Assembly: GCA_963757265.1 (NCBI GenBank)
Contig: CAVWRA010000006.1
Coordinates: forward strand, 2,852,001-2,916,000
Source of the DNA: CAIVVT01 sp963757265
GTDB lineage: Bacteria > Acidobacteriota > Terriglobia > Bryobacterales > Bryobacteraceae
DNA: 64,000 bases
Direction of reading: 5' to 3'
Positions 18,701 to 26,022 of this stretch are shown here, one piece after another. A model generated the notes under the pieces. That model was not told where the DNA came from, made no database searches, and saw only the letters and a list, made by a program, of their open reading frames with translations. Position 1 is the first letter of the stretch. Each line of letters starts with the position of its first letter. Position numbers and translations under genes: made by a program.

Positions 18701-19423
18701 CTGTTCTTCACGGGCAACAACCCTCTGGTTCCGCGTTCCAGTTACGCATCGTCGGACTTCGACCAGACGCACGTGTTCCTGGTGAACTACAGTTATACCC
18801 TCCCGAGGTTCAAGAACAACAATGCTCTGGATCTCGTGTTAGGCAACTGGGTCATCGGCGGCCAGACCGTGGCGCAAAGCGGGCAGCCGTACAGCGTCTA
18901 CGACTACTCCGGTTCGGTTGGCAGCCTCTACTACGGCACCTATGACGACGCCGGCAATCCGATCGTCCCGCTGAAGGCCGGCGTCACTGCGCCGCAGGCA
19001 CAACTCCAGGGCACCACGGGCGTCAATGCGGGCCTGCCGGTTCTCAACGCCGCCGACTTCGCGCCTCAATTCGTCGCCGCCGGCCAGTACGGCGTGCCGC
19101 CCTGCGACGCCACGGGCTGCGACAATTACGAGTCCTTGTTCGGCGCCTCCGGACGGAACCTGTTCCGCGGTCCCTTCCAGGTGCGCTTCGACATGAGCCT
19201 GGCGAAAGAGTTCCGCATCCACGAGCGGTATCATCTGCGCTTCGAGGCCGATGCATTCAACATCTTCAACCACCCCGACTTCGATACGCCCAATAACGAC
19301 GTGGTGTTCTTCCCCTATTATGAAGGGCCGCCCTCGATTCCGCCCGAGGGCAGCCTGGGGATGATCCAGCACACCATCGGCAGCCCGCGCTTCCTGCAGT
19401 TGGGTCTGCACCTGACCTTCTGA
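15704..19423 (+). CDS. Oar-like TonB-dependent outer-membrane receptor with N-terminal carboxypeptidase-regulatory domain
   Basis: A 1239-residue outer-membrane protein. ATG 15704 has GAGGAGAGCT upstream and gives a signal peptide ending QAQQ. Residues about 35-115 are a CarboxypepD_reg/Cna-B-like domain (VTGTVLDSSGAAVPDAVV; TNLEV; YSISDLPVGTYELSF). A plug domain follows with GEMQTSTSVYGA and AQEIAVN-type text (DAIQEIAVNAAMYDASQGNNSGAHISVVTKSGTNE is split over the plug end), then a long barrel with GATVGGPIKKDKLFYF and ending in a C-terminal Phe (LGLHLTF) for BAM insertion. Acidobacteria carry dozens of these, probably for uptake or binding of large glycans. No partner gene fixes its substrate. 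Confidence 0.92.
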   Translation: MRIYTNHPFSLPRNRFVVAASILFLSIGLGLPCQAQQTVGAVTGTVLDSSGAAVPDAVVKAHNVATNLEVSAHSQGNGSYSISDLPVGTYELSFKKSGFETESHTQVLVQSGRTTTVNGSLKVGSISTTVEVTAVALMNQVDATNGYVVDDLTIQSTPLGTGSFTQLAILAPGVHADFLGGAGSNAGLGNQAIFANGNRDTSNSFSLNGATTTNLFNGKSTSQVGENRFLLNTGENFGAGGEMQTSTSVYGAIGQALPTPPTDAIQEIAVNAAMYDASQGNNSGAHISVVTKSGTNEIHGTVWEQFQNSAMNAAPFFYNASPAITDKVPFLNRNQFGATVGGPIKKDKLFYFLSYQGVRIADAADATKDVTVPLGLTDDRSASGIINMIQSTYGKTITSSQISPVALNMLQAKLPNGQFLIPSAQITDPTTAKDLGYDAVVRGPNAKANVDQGIANVDYAISNRDRLSAKYYVQDNPTTNPFGAVGSLLGFAQQLSAGSQVATISNILTLSPTLTWDQHVGFTRMRAYADTSQAFDPTDMGMNLLGSTTFPQLEISYADPTVNNGLEFGPSASFGHAGMYQNQWEYGTAFNWVKGRHTITFGGQWYHTQLNVINNNASNDIVEFKSFMNFVEGSVYGGTAIDGNASRYYRSNTAGAFINDNFKLRSNLTITAGLRWDYDGPLSEKYGRLTAFDSALYSYDAATDTITGSGLEIAGNYAGGTSGASSSLLKNNQAGFAPRFGIAWSPLSKLTVRAGYGMFYDRGELFSYLSAPAGAGVSGPFGVTQALPFVSQISAKRGSSMATPFGTTPFTPPPADAASFLAYLPNLAQTTSGYFPAGNLSGPIIYSSYDINNKLPYTQNWSFDIQYQPSNSWVFVLGYAGNHGTHEVLPIPFNQPGLATPQNPIHGEIYSYGGTDPGAGCNNGTLDLEPVCPPPFYAGNAELRVPYLGYDMNSVLYEAEGISNYNALQLQVRKRLSFGLQLTASYTWSHALDEQSGLGLFFTGNNPLVPRSSYASSDFDQTHVFLVNYSYTLPRFKNNNALDLVLGNWVIGGQTVAQSGQPYSVYDYSGSVGSLYYGTYDDAGNPIVPLKAGVTAPQAQLQGTTGVNAGLPVLNAADFAPQFVAAGQYGVPPCDATGCDNYESLFGASGRNLFRGPFQVRFDMSLAKEFRIHERYHLRFEADAFNIFNHPDFDTPNNDVVFFPYYEGPPSIPPEGSLGMIQHTIGSPRFLQLGLHLTF

Positions 19424-19491
19424 AGCGTCTGCGCGGCGCGGCGGGCAGCAGGACGCTGTCCTGCCGCGCCATCCTCATTCAGGCCGCCGAT

Positions 19492-20382
19492 TCAGGCCTC
19501 GGCCCACATGCGCTTGATGTAGGCCAGTGCGCGCGTGAGCGCGGCTTCGGGGTTGTCGGTGGCGCCGGATTCCATGGTCAGCCAGCCATGGAAGCCCCAT
19601 TTTTTCAGTTGGTGGAAGCCCGGGCGGTAGTCGAAGGGCAGGGAACCGGGCTCGGTGCGCTTCACGCCGTCGGCGAGGTGAACGTAGACCGTGTAACGGC
19701 CGGTTTGAGCCAGGGTCGCGGCGATATCTTGTTCCTCCATTTGCATGTGGAAGAAGTCGCTGAGCAGGCGGATGCCAGGGGCGCCCACGGCTTCGACGAT
19801 CTGCGCGCCGTGGGACTGGAGGTTCATGTAGTGGGTCTCCTTTTTCGTCAGCGGCTCGAGGATCAGGGTCACGCCCGTGGCTTGCGCGTCGTCCGTGAGC
19901 TGCTTCAGGCCGGCGACCAGGAGCCGGTCCTCGACCTCGCGGGGCGTCATGACGGGCGTGATGTCGGTGAAGCGGTCGGGGCCGAAGACGGGGACTTCGA
20001 TGACGCAAGAGGCGCCCAGATCGTGCGCCATGCGAAGGCGCTGGCGGTCCAGCGCGACGGCCTCGGCGCGTTTCTGAGGATCGGGATTGAGCAGCTGCAG
20101 CGAACCGACGATGGCGCTGACCGCCACGCCGGTGCCGGCGAGTTGAGTCTGAAGTTCCGCCAGCGGCTGGTTGAGCCATTCGGGGCCGAGCTCGATGCCG
20201 TCGTAGCCCAGGCGCCTGGCGAGCAGCGCGCGGTCGCGCAGGCTCAGCTCCTTGGGAAATGGAGTACGCACGCCGAAGCGCACGCCCTTTGGTTTGCCGC
20301 TTTCAGGCGCCGCCGCACCGGCCGCTACGGCAGCGGCTCCCACCGCCAGCAGACCGCGCCGCGTCATCTTTTGCGATGCCAT
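19492..20382 (-). CDS. sugar phosphate isomerase/epimerase-like TIM-barrel protein with export leader (copy 1)
   Basis: A 296-residue AP-endonuclease-2-like TIM barrel. The leader (MTRRGLLAVGAAAVAAGAAA) is Tat-like. The barrel contains GYDGIELGPEWLNQP, CVIEVPVFGPDRF, LILEPLTKKE (metal Glu), LLSDFFHMQMEE (metal Asp/His), YVHLADGVKR and a late Glu in LTMESGATD. This is the metal set of xylose-isomerase-like epimerases. It is a tandem paralogue of the next gene. The export leader implies periplasmic action on a free sugar or 3-keto sugar rather than on a sugar phosphate. Confidence 0.82.
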   Translation of the reverse strand: MASQKMTRRGLLAVGAAAVAAGAAAPESGKPKGVRFGVRTPFPKELSLRDRALLARRLGYDGIELGPEWLNQPLAELQTQLAGTGVAVSAIVGSLQLLNPDPQKRAEAVALDRQRLRMAHDLGASCVIEVPVFGPDRFTDITPVMTPREVEDRLLVAGLKQLTDDAQATGVTLILEPLTKKETHYMNLQSHGAQIVEAVGAPGIRLLSDFFHMQMEEQDIAATLAQTGRYTVYVHLADGVKRTEPGSLPFDYRPGFHQLKKWGFHGWLTMESGATDNPEAALTRALAYIKRMWAEA

Positions 20383-20683
20383 CGATTCACCTCTTTCCGG
20401 CCGGCCCGGGTTCCACTGAGACTCCCGATCGGCCCTTGTCTAAGACAACATATCGCCTTCGCCAGCCAGATCCATTCAGCCTGGATCACTCCATGTCGTC
20501 CCCGCGGCGGCGATCCCCCATGGGCCTGCGAACCGGTCGATCCTGTGCTGACAACGCGCCGGCGGGAGCGGAGCCGTTTCCAGAACCAGCTCGTTCAAGG
20601 ATCGCTCCCAGTCCGCCCAGTCTATCCCAACCGGCGTGGCCGGTCCCTCCACACCTTCATCCGGTGCCCGCGCAGCCTGTGCC
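20383..20683. other. spacer between tandem epimerase genes
   Basis: About 300 bp separate the two paralogues. I see no gene, strong terminator or recognisable promoter. It is not visibly duplicated around both genes, so the duplication seems confined to the coding sequence. Confidence 0.4.
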
Positions 20684-21571
20684 TCAGGCCTCTGCCCACT
20701 GCCGCTTCAAGTAGGGCAGCGCCCGCGTTAGCGCCGCCTCGGGAGTGTCCGTCGCCTCTGATTCCACCGTCAGCCAACCCGCGAAGCCCCATTTCTTCAA
20801 GGCATGGAAGCCCGGCCGGTAATCGAAAGGCAGGGAACCGGGTTCGGTTCTCTTTACACCGTCGGCCAGGTGCACGTAACCCGTATACCGCCCGGTCTCG
20901 GCCAGGGTCGCGGCGATGTCCCGCTCCTCGATCTGCATGTGGAAGAAATCGCTAAGTATCCGGAAGCCCGGTTCGCCCACCGCCCGCACCAGCTCCGCGG
21001 CATGGTTCTGCAGGTAAAGGTAGGGTGTCCATTTGCGGGCACACGGCTCCAGCAGCAGTGTCACGCCCGTCGCCCGCACTTCCGCCGTGAGCTGCTTCAG
21101 CCCCGCTACAACGAGCCGGTCCTTGACCTCGCGCGGCGTCAGCACCGGCGTGATGTCCGTGAACAGGTCGGGGCCGAACACCGGCACTTCGATCACGCAA
21201 TCCGCGCCCAGATCGTGCGCCATGCGAAGTCGCTGGCGGTCCAGCTCCACGGCCTCGGCGCGTTTCTGAGGATCGGGATTGAGCAACTGCAGCGAACCGA
21301 CGATGGCGCTGACCGCCACGCCGGTGCCGGCGAGTTGAGTCCGAATATCCGCCAGCGGCTGGTTGAGCCATTCGGGCCCGAGCTCAATGCCGTCGTAGCC
21401 CAGGCGCTTGACGAGCAGCGCGCGGTCGCGCAGGCTCAGCTCCTTGGGAAATGGAGTGCGCACGCCGAAGCGCACGTGTCCCGGCGTGCCGCCGGGGGGC
21501 TGGGCCGCAGCGGCCGTCAGGGCGGCGCCGGCGGCGAGCAGAGTGCGGCGGGCCAGCATTTGCGATTCCAT
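20684..21571 (-). CDS. sugar phosphate isomerase/epimerase-like TIM-barrel protein with export leader (copy 2)
   Basis: A 295-residue paralogue of the preceding gene, with the same metal-site segments (LLLEPCARK, ILSDFFHMQIEE, YVHLADGVKR, LTVESEATD) and a leader MLARRTLLAAGAALTAAAA. In copy 2 the residue after EP is Cys and local substitutions cluster in the middle barrel strands. GAGGTGAC upstream favours ATG 21571; a GTG at 21580 overlaps that site. Because the two proteins keep all metal ligands, both are probably active, perhaps on different sugars. Confidence 0.82.
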   Translation of the reverse strand: MESQMLARRTLLAAGAALTAAAAQPPGGTPGHVRFGVRTPFPKELSLRDRALLVKRLGYDGIELGPEWLNQPLADIRTQLAGTGVAVSAIVGSLQLLNPDPQKRAEAVELDRQRLRMAHDLGADCVIEVPVFGPDLFTDITPVLTPREVKDRLVVAGLKQLTAEVRATGVTLLLEPCARKWTPYLYLQNHAAELVRAVGEPGFRILSDFFHMQIEERDIAATLAETGRYTGYVHLADGVKRTEPGSLPFDYRPGFHALKKWGFAGWLTVESEATDTPEAALTRALPYLKRQWAEA

Positions 21572-21711
21572 CGCTGTCACCTCTATCGAGCCGGCCGGGG
21601 CGGGATGAGGGCACCAGGCCGACCCTTGCTGGAGACAGCATATCGCCGTGGCGCGGCGCGCGGCTCGGAAACGGGGCCGGTGCGATCGATCGTGGTAGAA
21701 TCCGGGTCGAT

Positions 21712-22494
21712 ATGAAAAAACAGACCCGCCTGATCCTGCTCGCTTCCACGGCGCTGGTGGTCTGCGCCAGCTCCGTGCCGCTGATCGAACTGCTGCAATG
21801 GAAGGCCGGCGACCACGACCGTCCGCAGCCGGCGCACGTGAAGCCCGGCACGGCGGGCACGGCTGAGCGGACGGGCATGGCGCCCTCGGACGCAGTCGTG
21901 CTGTTCAACGGGAACGACCTCAACAACTGGCTCGACATCAAGGGCGACCCGGTGCAGTGGAAGGTCGGCGACGGGTATTTCGAGGTCAAGCCGGATTCGG
22001 GCGACATCCACACCCGCCAGCCCTTCGGCGACGCGCAGATCCACGTGGAGTGGCTGTCGCCGGATCCGCCGCACGGCACCGACCAGGAGCCTGGCAACAG
22101 CGGCGTGTACCTGATGTCGCGCTATGAGATCCAGGTGCTGGAGTCGTATGCCAACAAGACTTATCCGGACGGCATGGCGGCGGCGGTGTATTGCCAATAT
22201 CCGCCGCTGGTGAACGCGAGCCTGCCGCCGGGGCAGTGGCAGACTTACGACATCGTGTGGCACGGGCCGCGCTTCACGGCCGCGGGCGCGCTGGAGCAGC
22301 CCGCCACGGTGACGCTGCTGTACAACGGCGTGCTGGTGCAGGACCACGTCACGCTGACCGGTCCGACCGACTGGCTGAAGCGGCCGCCGTACAAGCCGCA
22401 CGCCCTGAAGGAGCCGCTGCTGCTGCAGGACCACGGCTCGCCGGTGCGGTACCGGAATGTGTGGGTGCGCGAGTTGAAGGACACCGTTAACTAG
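21712..22494 (+). CDS. DUF1080 (3-keto-disaccharide hydrolase-like) secreted protein
   Basis: A 260-residue protein with a signal sequence or anchor (residues 1-25), then a concanavalin-like DUF1080 domain: VVLFNGNDLNNWLDIKGDPVQWKV, IHVEWLSPDPP, GNSGVYLMSRYEIQVLES and a final RYRNVWVREL. This family includes hydrolases that cleave 3-keto-glucosides after a Gfo/Idh/MocA enzyme has oxidised C3. It is divergent from the epimerase pair, which suits a joint role in extracytoplasmic sugar processing. The reaction is inferred from family knowledge. Confidence 0.85.
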   Translation: MKKQTRLILLASTALVVCASSVPLIELLQWKAGDHDRPQPAHVKPGTAGTAERTGMAPSDAVVLFNGNDLNNWLDIKGDPVQWKVGDGYFEVKPDSGDIHTRQPFGDAQIHVEWLSPDPPHGTDQEPGNSGVYLMSRYEIQVLESYANKTYPDGMAAAVYCQYPPLVNASLPPGQWQTYDIVWHGPRFTAAGALEQPATVTLLYNGVLVQDHVTLTGPTDWLKRPPYKPHALKEPLLLQDHGSPVRYRNVWVRELKDTVN

Positions 22495-22500
22495 CGGATC

Positions 22501-22986
22501 CTAATCGACCGACGCGAGGAAGATCTGCGCCAGGCTTTCGCAGCCGGCGCGGTCGGCCTCCTCGAAGCGGCCCGCGCGGGGGCTGTCCAGATCGAGCACG
22601 CCGAGCAGGGCGTCGCCTTTCTTCAGGGGCACGACCAGCTCGGAGCGCGAGGCGGCGTCGCAGGCGATGTGGCCGGGGAACAGGTGCACGTCGGGCACCA
22701 GCTGCGTCTGGCCCGACTGCGCTGCCGTGCCGCAGACCCCCTGCCCAAGCGCGATGCGCACGCAGGCCGGCTGGCCCTGGAACGGGCCCAGAACGAGCTC
22801 CTCGCCGCGCAGGAAGTAGAAGCCGGCCCAATTCACCTCCGGCAGGGCGTGGTACAGCAGCGCGGCGGTGTTGGCGGCGTTGGCGATGGGGTCGCGCTCC
22901 CGGAGGAGCAGGCTGGCCAGCTGCTCGCGCAGGGCCTGGTAGAACTCCCGCTTGTCGGCCATGGAGGGGATGTGGAGCGTGTGCAT
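22501..22986 (-). CDS. msrC: free methionine-(R)-sulfoxide reductase (GAF-type)
   Basis: A 161-residue single GAF-domain enzyme that reduces free methionine-R-sulfoxide. Family landmarks are intact: NWAGFYFL, LGPFQGQPACVRI (first Cys), GVCGTAA (second Cys) and HIACDAASRSELVVPL (catalytic Cys), then GVLDLDSP. It is close in layout to E. coli YebR/MsrC. An internal MADKREFY at 22962 is closer to the usual start; neither start has a good ribosome site. It is convergent with the DUF1080 gene, leaving 6 bp between stops. Confidence 0.92.
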   Translation of the reverse strand: MHTLHIPSMADKREFYQALREQLASLLLRERDPIANAANTAALLYHALPEVNWAGFYFLRGEELVLGPFQGQPACVRIALGQGVCGTAAQSGQTQLVPDVHLFPGHIACDAASRSELVVPLKKGDALLGVLDLDSPRAGRFEEADRAGCESLAQIFLASVD

Positions 22987-23158
22987 GGGTGCGATACCGG
23001 AGCCTTGCGTCGGCCTCTCTTCCAGCTTATCCGCAGGCGGCGGGGCAGATTCTGCCGGGCGTGGACCGGAAGGGGCGGCGTCAGTTGGCGCTGGGCGTTT
23101 CCTACGGCCTAAAATCGTGGCGCAGAATTGTCTGCGTTGCGATCGCCGTGTTGGACTA

Positions 23159-24622
23159 TCAGGGCAGCGTGACGACGGCCACGGCGAAGCCCGGCAGGCG
23201 GAAGCTTGTGCCGCCCAATTTTTCGACGCGCGCGGGAGCGCCCTTCGTGGTCTGGTTGACCACGGCGGCGCTGGCGCCGGCGGCGCTGAGCGGCACTTCG
23301 ATGTCGCGGTTGCGCTTGTTGATCAGCAGCAACTTGTGCTTGCCGTCCTTGGTGACGAAGCCCTGGGCGTAGACGTACTGGGGCGCGCCGGCGGTGGCGA
23401 CGAGCTTGTTACCGGGGCCGAAGTTGTTCTTGAGAAGCTCGAGCACGCGCCAGCGTGCGTTGGGCGCGCCGGTCTCCCAATCGACCATGCTGACGCTGGG
23501 GTACTGTGTCGGGTAGCCGACCAGCTGGCTCTCGCCGGCGATGTCGATGCCGATGGCGGCGAGGCGCGCGAAGACGTAGGCGTAGGTCGCGCCGGAGAGG
23601 TTCCAGTAAGAGTTGGGGTAGGGCTTGTAGACGTAGCCAGGTTCGCCCTGCGGGCCGTCCTCGGCGGCGATGGAGCCGATCTCGTCGATCGTCGTTTGGG
23701 TGGCGGGCGAGAGGCGCTGGCGGATGCTCTCGATGAAACCGACGCAGTTCAGGAATCCGTCGGCCTGAGTGAAATAAGTGCGCTGGTAGATTTCGGGCGA
23801 CTCGTCGGGCTGCGGCGAGGCGTAGAAGTGGTAGCTGATCATGTCCAGCGGGATGCCGGGCTTGTGGTTGTTCGGGTTGAGAAAGTATTCGAAGAACTTC
23901 GGGACCTGGCAGGGTCCGGCGAGCGCCATGCCGACGAACTTCATCTGCGGGGCGACCTTGTGGATCGCACCGGCGACGGCGTCGTAGCGCGCGGTGTACT
24001 GCTCGGGCGTGGTGTTGTGCTCGAACTCGACCTCGTTGAAGATCTCCCAGTAATCGATCTTGTAGTGGTGGCCGGAGTTGTGCTTCACGCCGAGCTCGTC
24101 GGTGAAGCCGCCGGCGGTGTACCAGGAGATCAGGCGGGCATAGTAATCGCCCAGCTCCTTCATCGAGGGGTCGCGGAGCTCGGTGCCCTGGGTGTAATTC
24201 CAGACCGGCTTGTCGGGGTCGGCGGGATAGGGCACCGGTTTGGCGGTCTTGAACATCCATTGGGGGATGGTGCTGAAGTTGGGAATCGCCGGGTGGCCTT
24301 TGGTCGCTTCCAGGAAATCGATGGTCATGGGATCGATCAGCGAGAAATCCCAGCTCGTTTTGCCCGCGGCGGGCGGCTCGAGCTCGGCCACGGCCAGCTT
24401 GGGGTAGGGCAGCCAGGGCACATAGCGCACATAGTCGGCGCCGAGGGCGCGCAGATCGGTGTACACGCGGTCGTGGATCTTCGAGCCGGGCCGCAGCGGC
24501 GGGTTGACGACCACCTGCAGCGTGGCCGTGGTCTTGGAAACGCGCACCACCTTGTCCCAATGGACGGTGACGGGCGCCGCCATGAGCGCGGCGGAGCACA
24601 ACAGCATAAGAACGAATTTCAT
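23159..24622 (-). CDS. GH39-like secreted glycoside hydrolase
   Basis: A 487-residue protein with a signal peptide (MKFVLMLLCSAALMAAPV). The catalytic barrel resembles GH39 beta-xylosidase/iduronidase-type enzymes: VRYVPWLPYP, WDFSLIDPMTIDFL, the acid/base Glu in YWEIFNEVEFE, and a nucleophile Glu candidate in TTIDEIGSI. The C-terminal beta domain ends RLPGFAVAVVTLP. It probably acts on plant or microbial polysaccharide side chains outside the cell. The exact bond is unknown, and related unclassified clan-A hydrolases look similar. Confidence 0.8.
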   Translation of the reverse strand: MKFVLMLLCSAALMAAPVTVHWDKVVRVSKTTATLQVVVNPPLRPGSKIHDRVYTDLRALGADYVRYVPWLPYPKLAVAELEPPAAGKTSWDFSLIDPMTIDFLEATKGHPAIPNFSTIPQWMFKTAKPVPYPADPDKPVWNYTQGTELRDPSMKELGDYYARLISWYTAGGFTDELGVKHNSGHHYKIDYWEIFNEVEFEHNTTPEQYTARYDAVAGAIHKVAPQMKFVGMALAGPCQVPKFFEYFLNPNNHKPGIPLDMISYHFYASPQPDESPEIYQRTYFTQADGFLNCVGFIESIRQRLSPATQTTIDEIGSIAAEDGPQGEPGYVYKPYPNSYWNLSGATYAYVFARLAAIGIDIAGESQLVGYPTQYPSVSMVDWETGAPNARWRVLELLKNNFGPGNKLVATAGAPQYVYAQGFVTKDGKHKLLLINKRNRDIEVPLSAAGASAAVVNQTTKGAPARVEKLGGTSFRLPGFAVAVVTLP

Positions 24623-24786
24623 TGCTCAACTCCTCGTAAACAGCCACGCGAGTCAATTCGGGGAGCGCGCGGCGCCGGCGGCCGCCGGCTCAGACCGAGG
24701 CCGGGCTCCGTTGTGGCGTGTCGCAGAGAACTCTAACACAGCCGGCCCCTTTATGGTCGCGGCTGGGCAACGGGCCGGGCGGACGC

Positions 24787-25674
24787 TCAGGCCAGATACG
24801 AGCCTGAGAAGATCTCGAAGAAGATCGACGGCCGGCGCGGGCTCCAGCCGAAATAGCGCGTGGCCTTGGTCGAGCCGACGCGTTGATCCATCACCAGGCA
24901 ATCGGCCATGGGGCCGAGCGCGGCGCGGGCCTGGTCGAGCGGCATGAGATCGATTTTGCCCTCGATGCCGCAGGCGCGGCTCACGGCCAGAGCGATCTTG
25001 CGAACCGGCTGCGGCACGCCCGTGCAGGCCACAAACAGCTCGCCCGCGGCGGGCTCGTTCAACACGCGCACGTAGAGGTCGGCCAGGTCGTCGGCGTGGA
25101 CCGAGGACCAGTGGTTCTGGCCGTCGCCGACGATCTTGACGGCGCCGTGCTCACGGGCGTCCTTATACATTGCGGCGACGAATCCGCCGCGGCGGCCGTA
25201 AACCATGCCGGGGCGCAGCACCACGCCCTGCACGCCCTGAGGTTTCGAATTCAGAACCAGCTCCTCGACCGGCGGGCGCCAGGCGACGAAGTCGGGCGGG
25301 TGCAGCATCGAGACCTCGCCGGCAGTGCGGCCCTGCGTGTCGCCATAGACCCAGACGCCGCTGGTGTAGATGAACGGCTTGCCCGAGCCCTCGAGCGCGG
25401 CGAGCAGCGCCTCGACGGCGGCGCGGTCGATGGCTCCAGCATCGGGGCTATGGGCCATTGCGGTGTGGATGACGCCCTCGGCCGCGGCGGCGGCGGCGCG
25501 CAGCAGGTCCAGATCGGTGAGGTCGCCGCTCAGCGCGGAATAGCCCGCGGCTTGCACGGCGGCAATCTTCTCGGGGGTGCGCACCAGAGCGATCACTTGA
25601 TGGCCGGCCAGCCTCAGCGCTTCGCAAACGGCCGACCCGACGTAGCCGGTGGCGCCGGTAACCAGGACCTTCAT
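24787..25674 (-). CDS. NAD-dependent epimerase/dehydratase family protein
   Basis: A 295-residue extended SDR opening MKVLVTGATGYVGSAVCEAL (GxxGxxG). The substrate-side features are GVIHTAMAHSP, YTSGVWVYGDTQG (Ser/Tyr region), RPGMVYGRRGGF, and WSSVHADDLADLY. As in many NmrA/atypical members, the YxxxK Lys is not clear (VYGDT). It may act on a sugar nucleotide or small ketone. It stands alone and is followed on the minus strand by the GH39-like gene. Confidence 0.82.
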   Translation of the reverse strand: MKVLVTGATGYVGSAVCEALRLAGHQVIALVRTPEKIAAVQAAGYSALSGDLTDLDLLRAAAAAAEGVIHTAMAHSPDAGAIDRAAVEALLAALEGSGKPFIYTSGVWVYGDTQGRTAGEVSMLHPPDFVAWRPPVEELVLNSKPQGVQGVVLRPGMVYGRRGGFVAAMYKDAREHGAVKIVGDGQNHWSSVHADDLADLYVRVLNEPAAGELFVACTGVPQPVRKIALAVSRACGIEGKIDLMPLDQARAALGPMADCLVMDQRVGSTKATRYFGWSPRRPSIFFEIFSGSYLA

Positions 25675-26022
25675 GGGGAGTAGATTCCTCCGTCCCTGGT
25701 GAGTGTATCAGGAGCGTGTGAGGGGATAAAGGGGAAAGGCCCCCTAAAAGGCGTGGAGGCCCCGGGACTGGGATTCTCGGGGCCTCCTTCAGAGGGGCTT
25801 GCGAAGAGCTGGGCCTCTTCGCTGGGATGCAAGTAAGTCGATGACGACTTGTATTGTCTAATAAACCTGCAAGTTATATGCCATTCGCCGGGAGGCCGAG
25901 ATATCAGGGATTTTCGGACTCCTTTGGCTGAAACGATGCCATTTGCGCGGGGGATTTGCCCCAAAACCGCTGTTAGGATGGGGGTTATCCCCCAATGAGG
26001 ATTAAGGGAAAGTAGCCTGCGC
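25675..26022. other. intergenic region with terminator and GC hairpins
   Basis: About 350 bp between the lyase gene and the epimerase gene (both minus). It contains the terminator at 25745-25788 and a short perfect hairpin GGGGGTTATCCCCC near 25980-25994. The AT-richer stretch 25820-25910 probably holds the epimerase promoter. I see no gene. Confidence 0.45.
25745..25788 (-). terminator. probable rho-independent terminator downstream of the tryptophanase-like gene
   Basis: On the minus strand, GGAGGCCCCG (25788-25779) pairs perfectly with CGGGGCCTCC (25765-25756) across a 13-nt loop and is followed by ACGCCTTTT. The T-run is short, so strength is uncertain. Confidence 0.55.

Noticed and set aside
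16874..18772. Long open frame on the minus strand within the TonB receptor gene
   Set aside because: Antisense to an intact receptor gene and Arg/Gly/Val-rich without family features.
25975..26000. GGGGGTTATCCCCC hairpin as terminator or riboswitch element
   Set aside because: It has no T-run and lies only a few dozen bases after the lyase stop codon. The stronger hairpin at 25756-25788 is the better terminator candidate.
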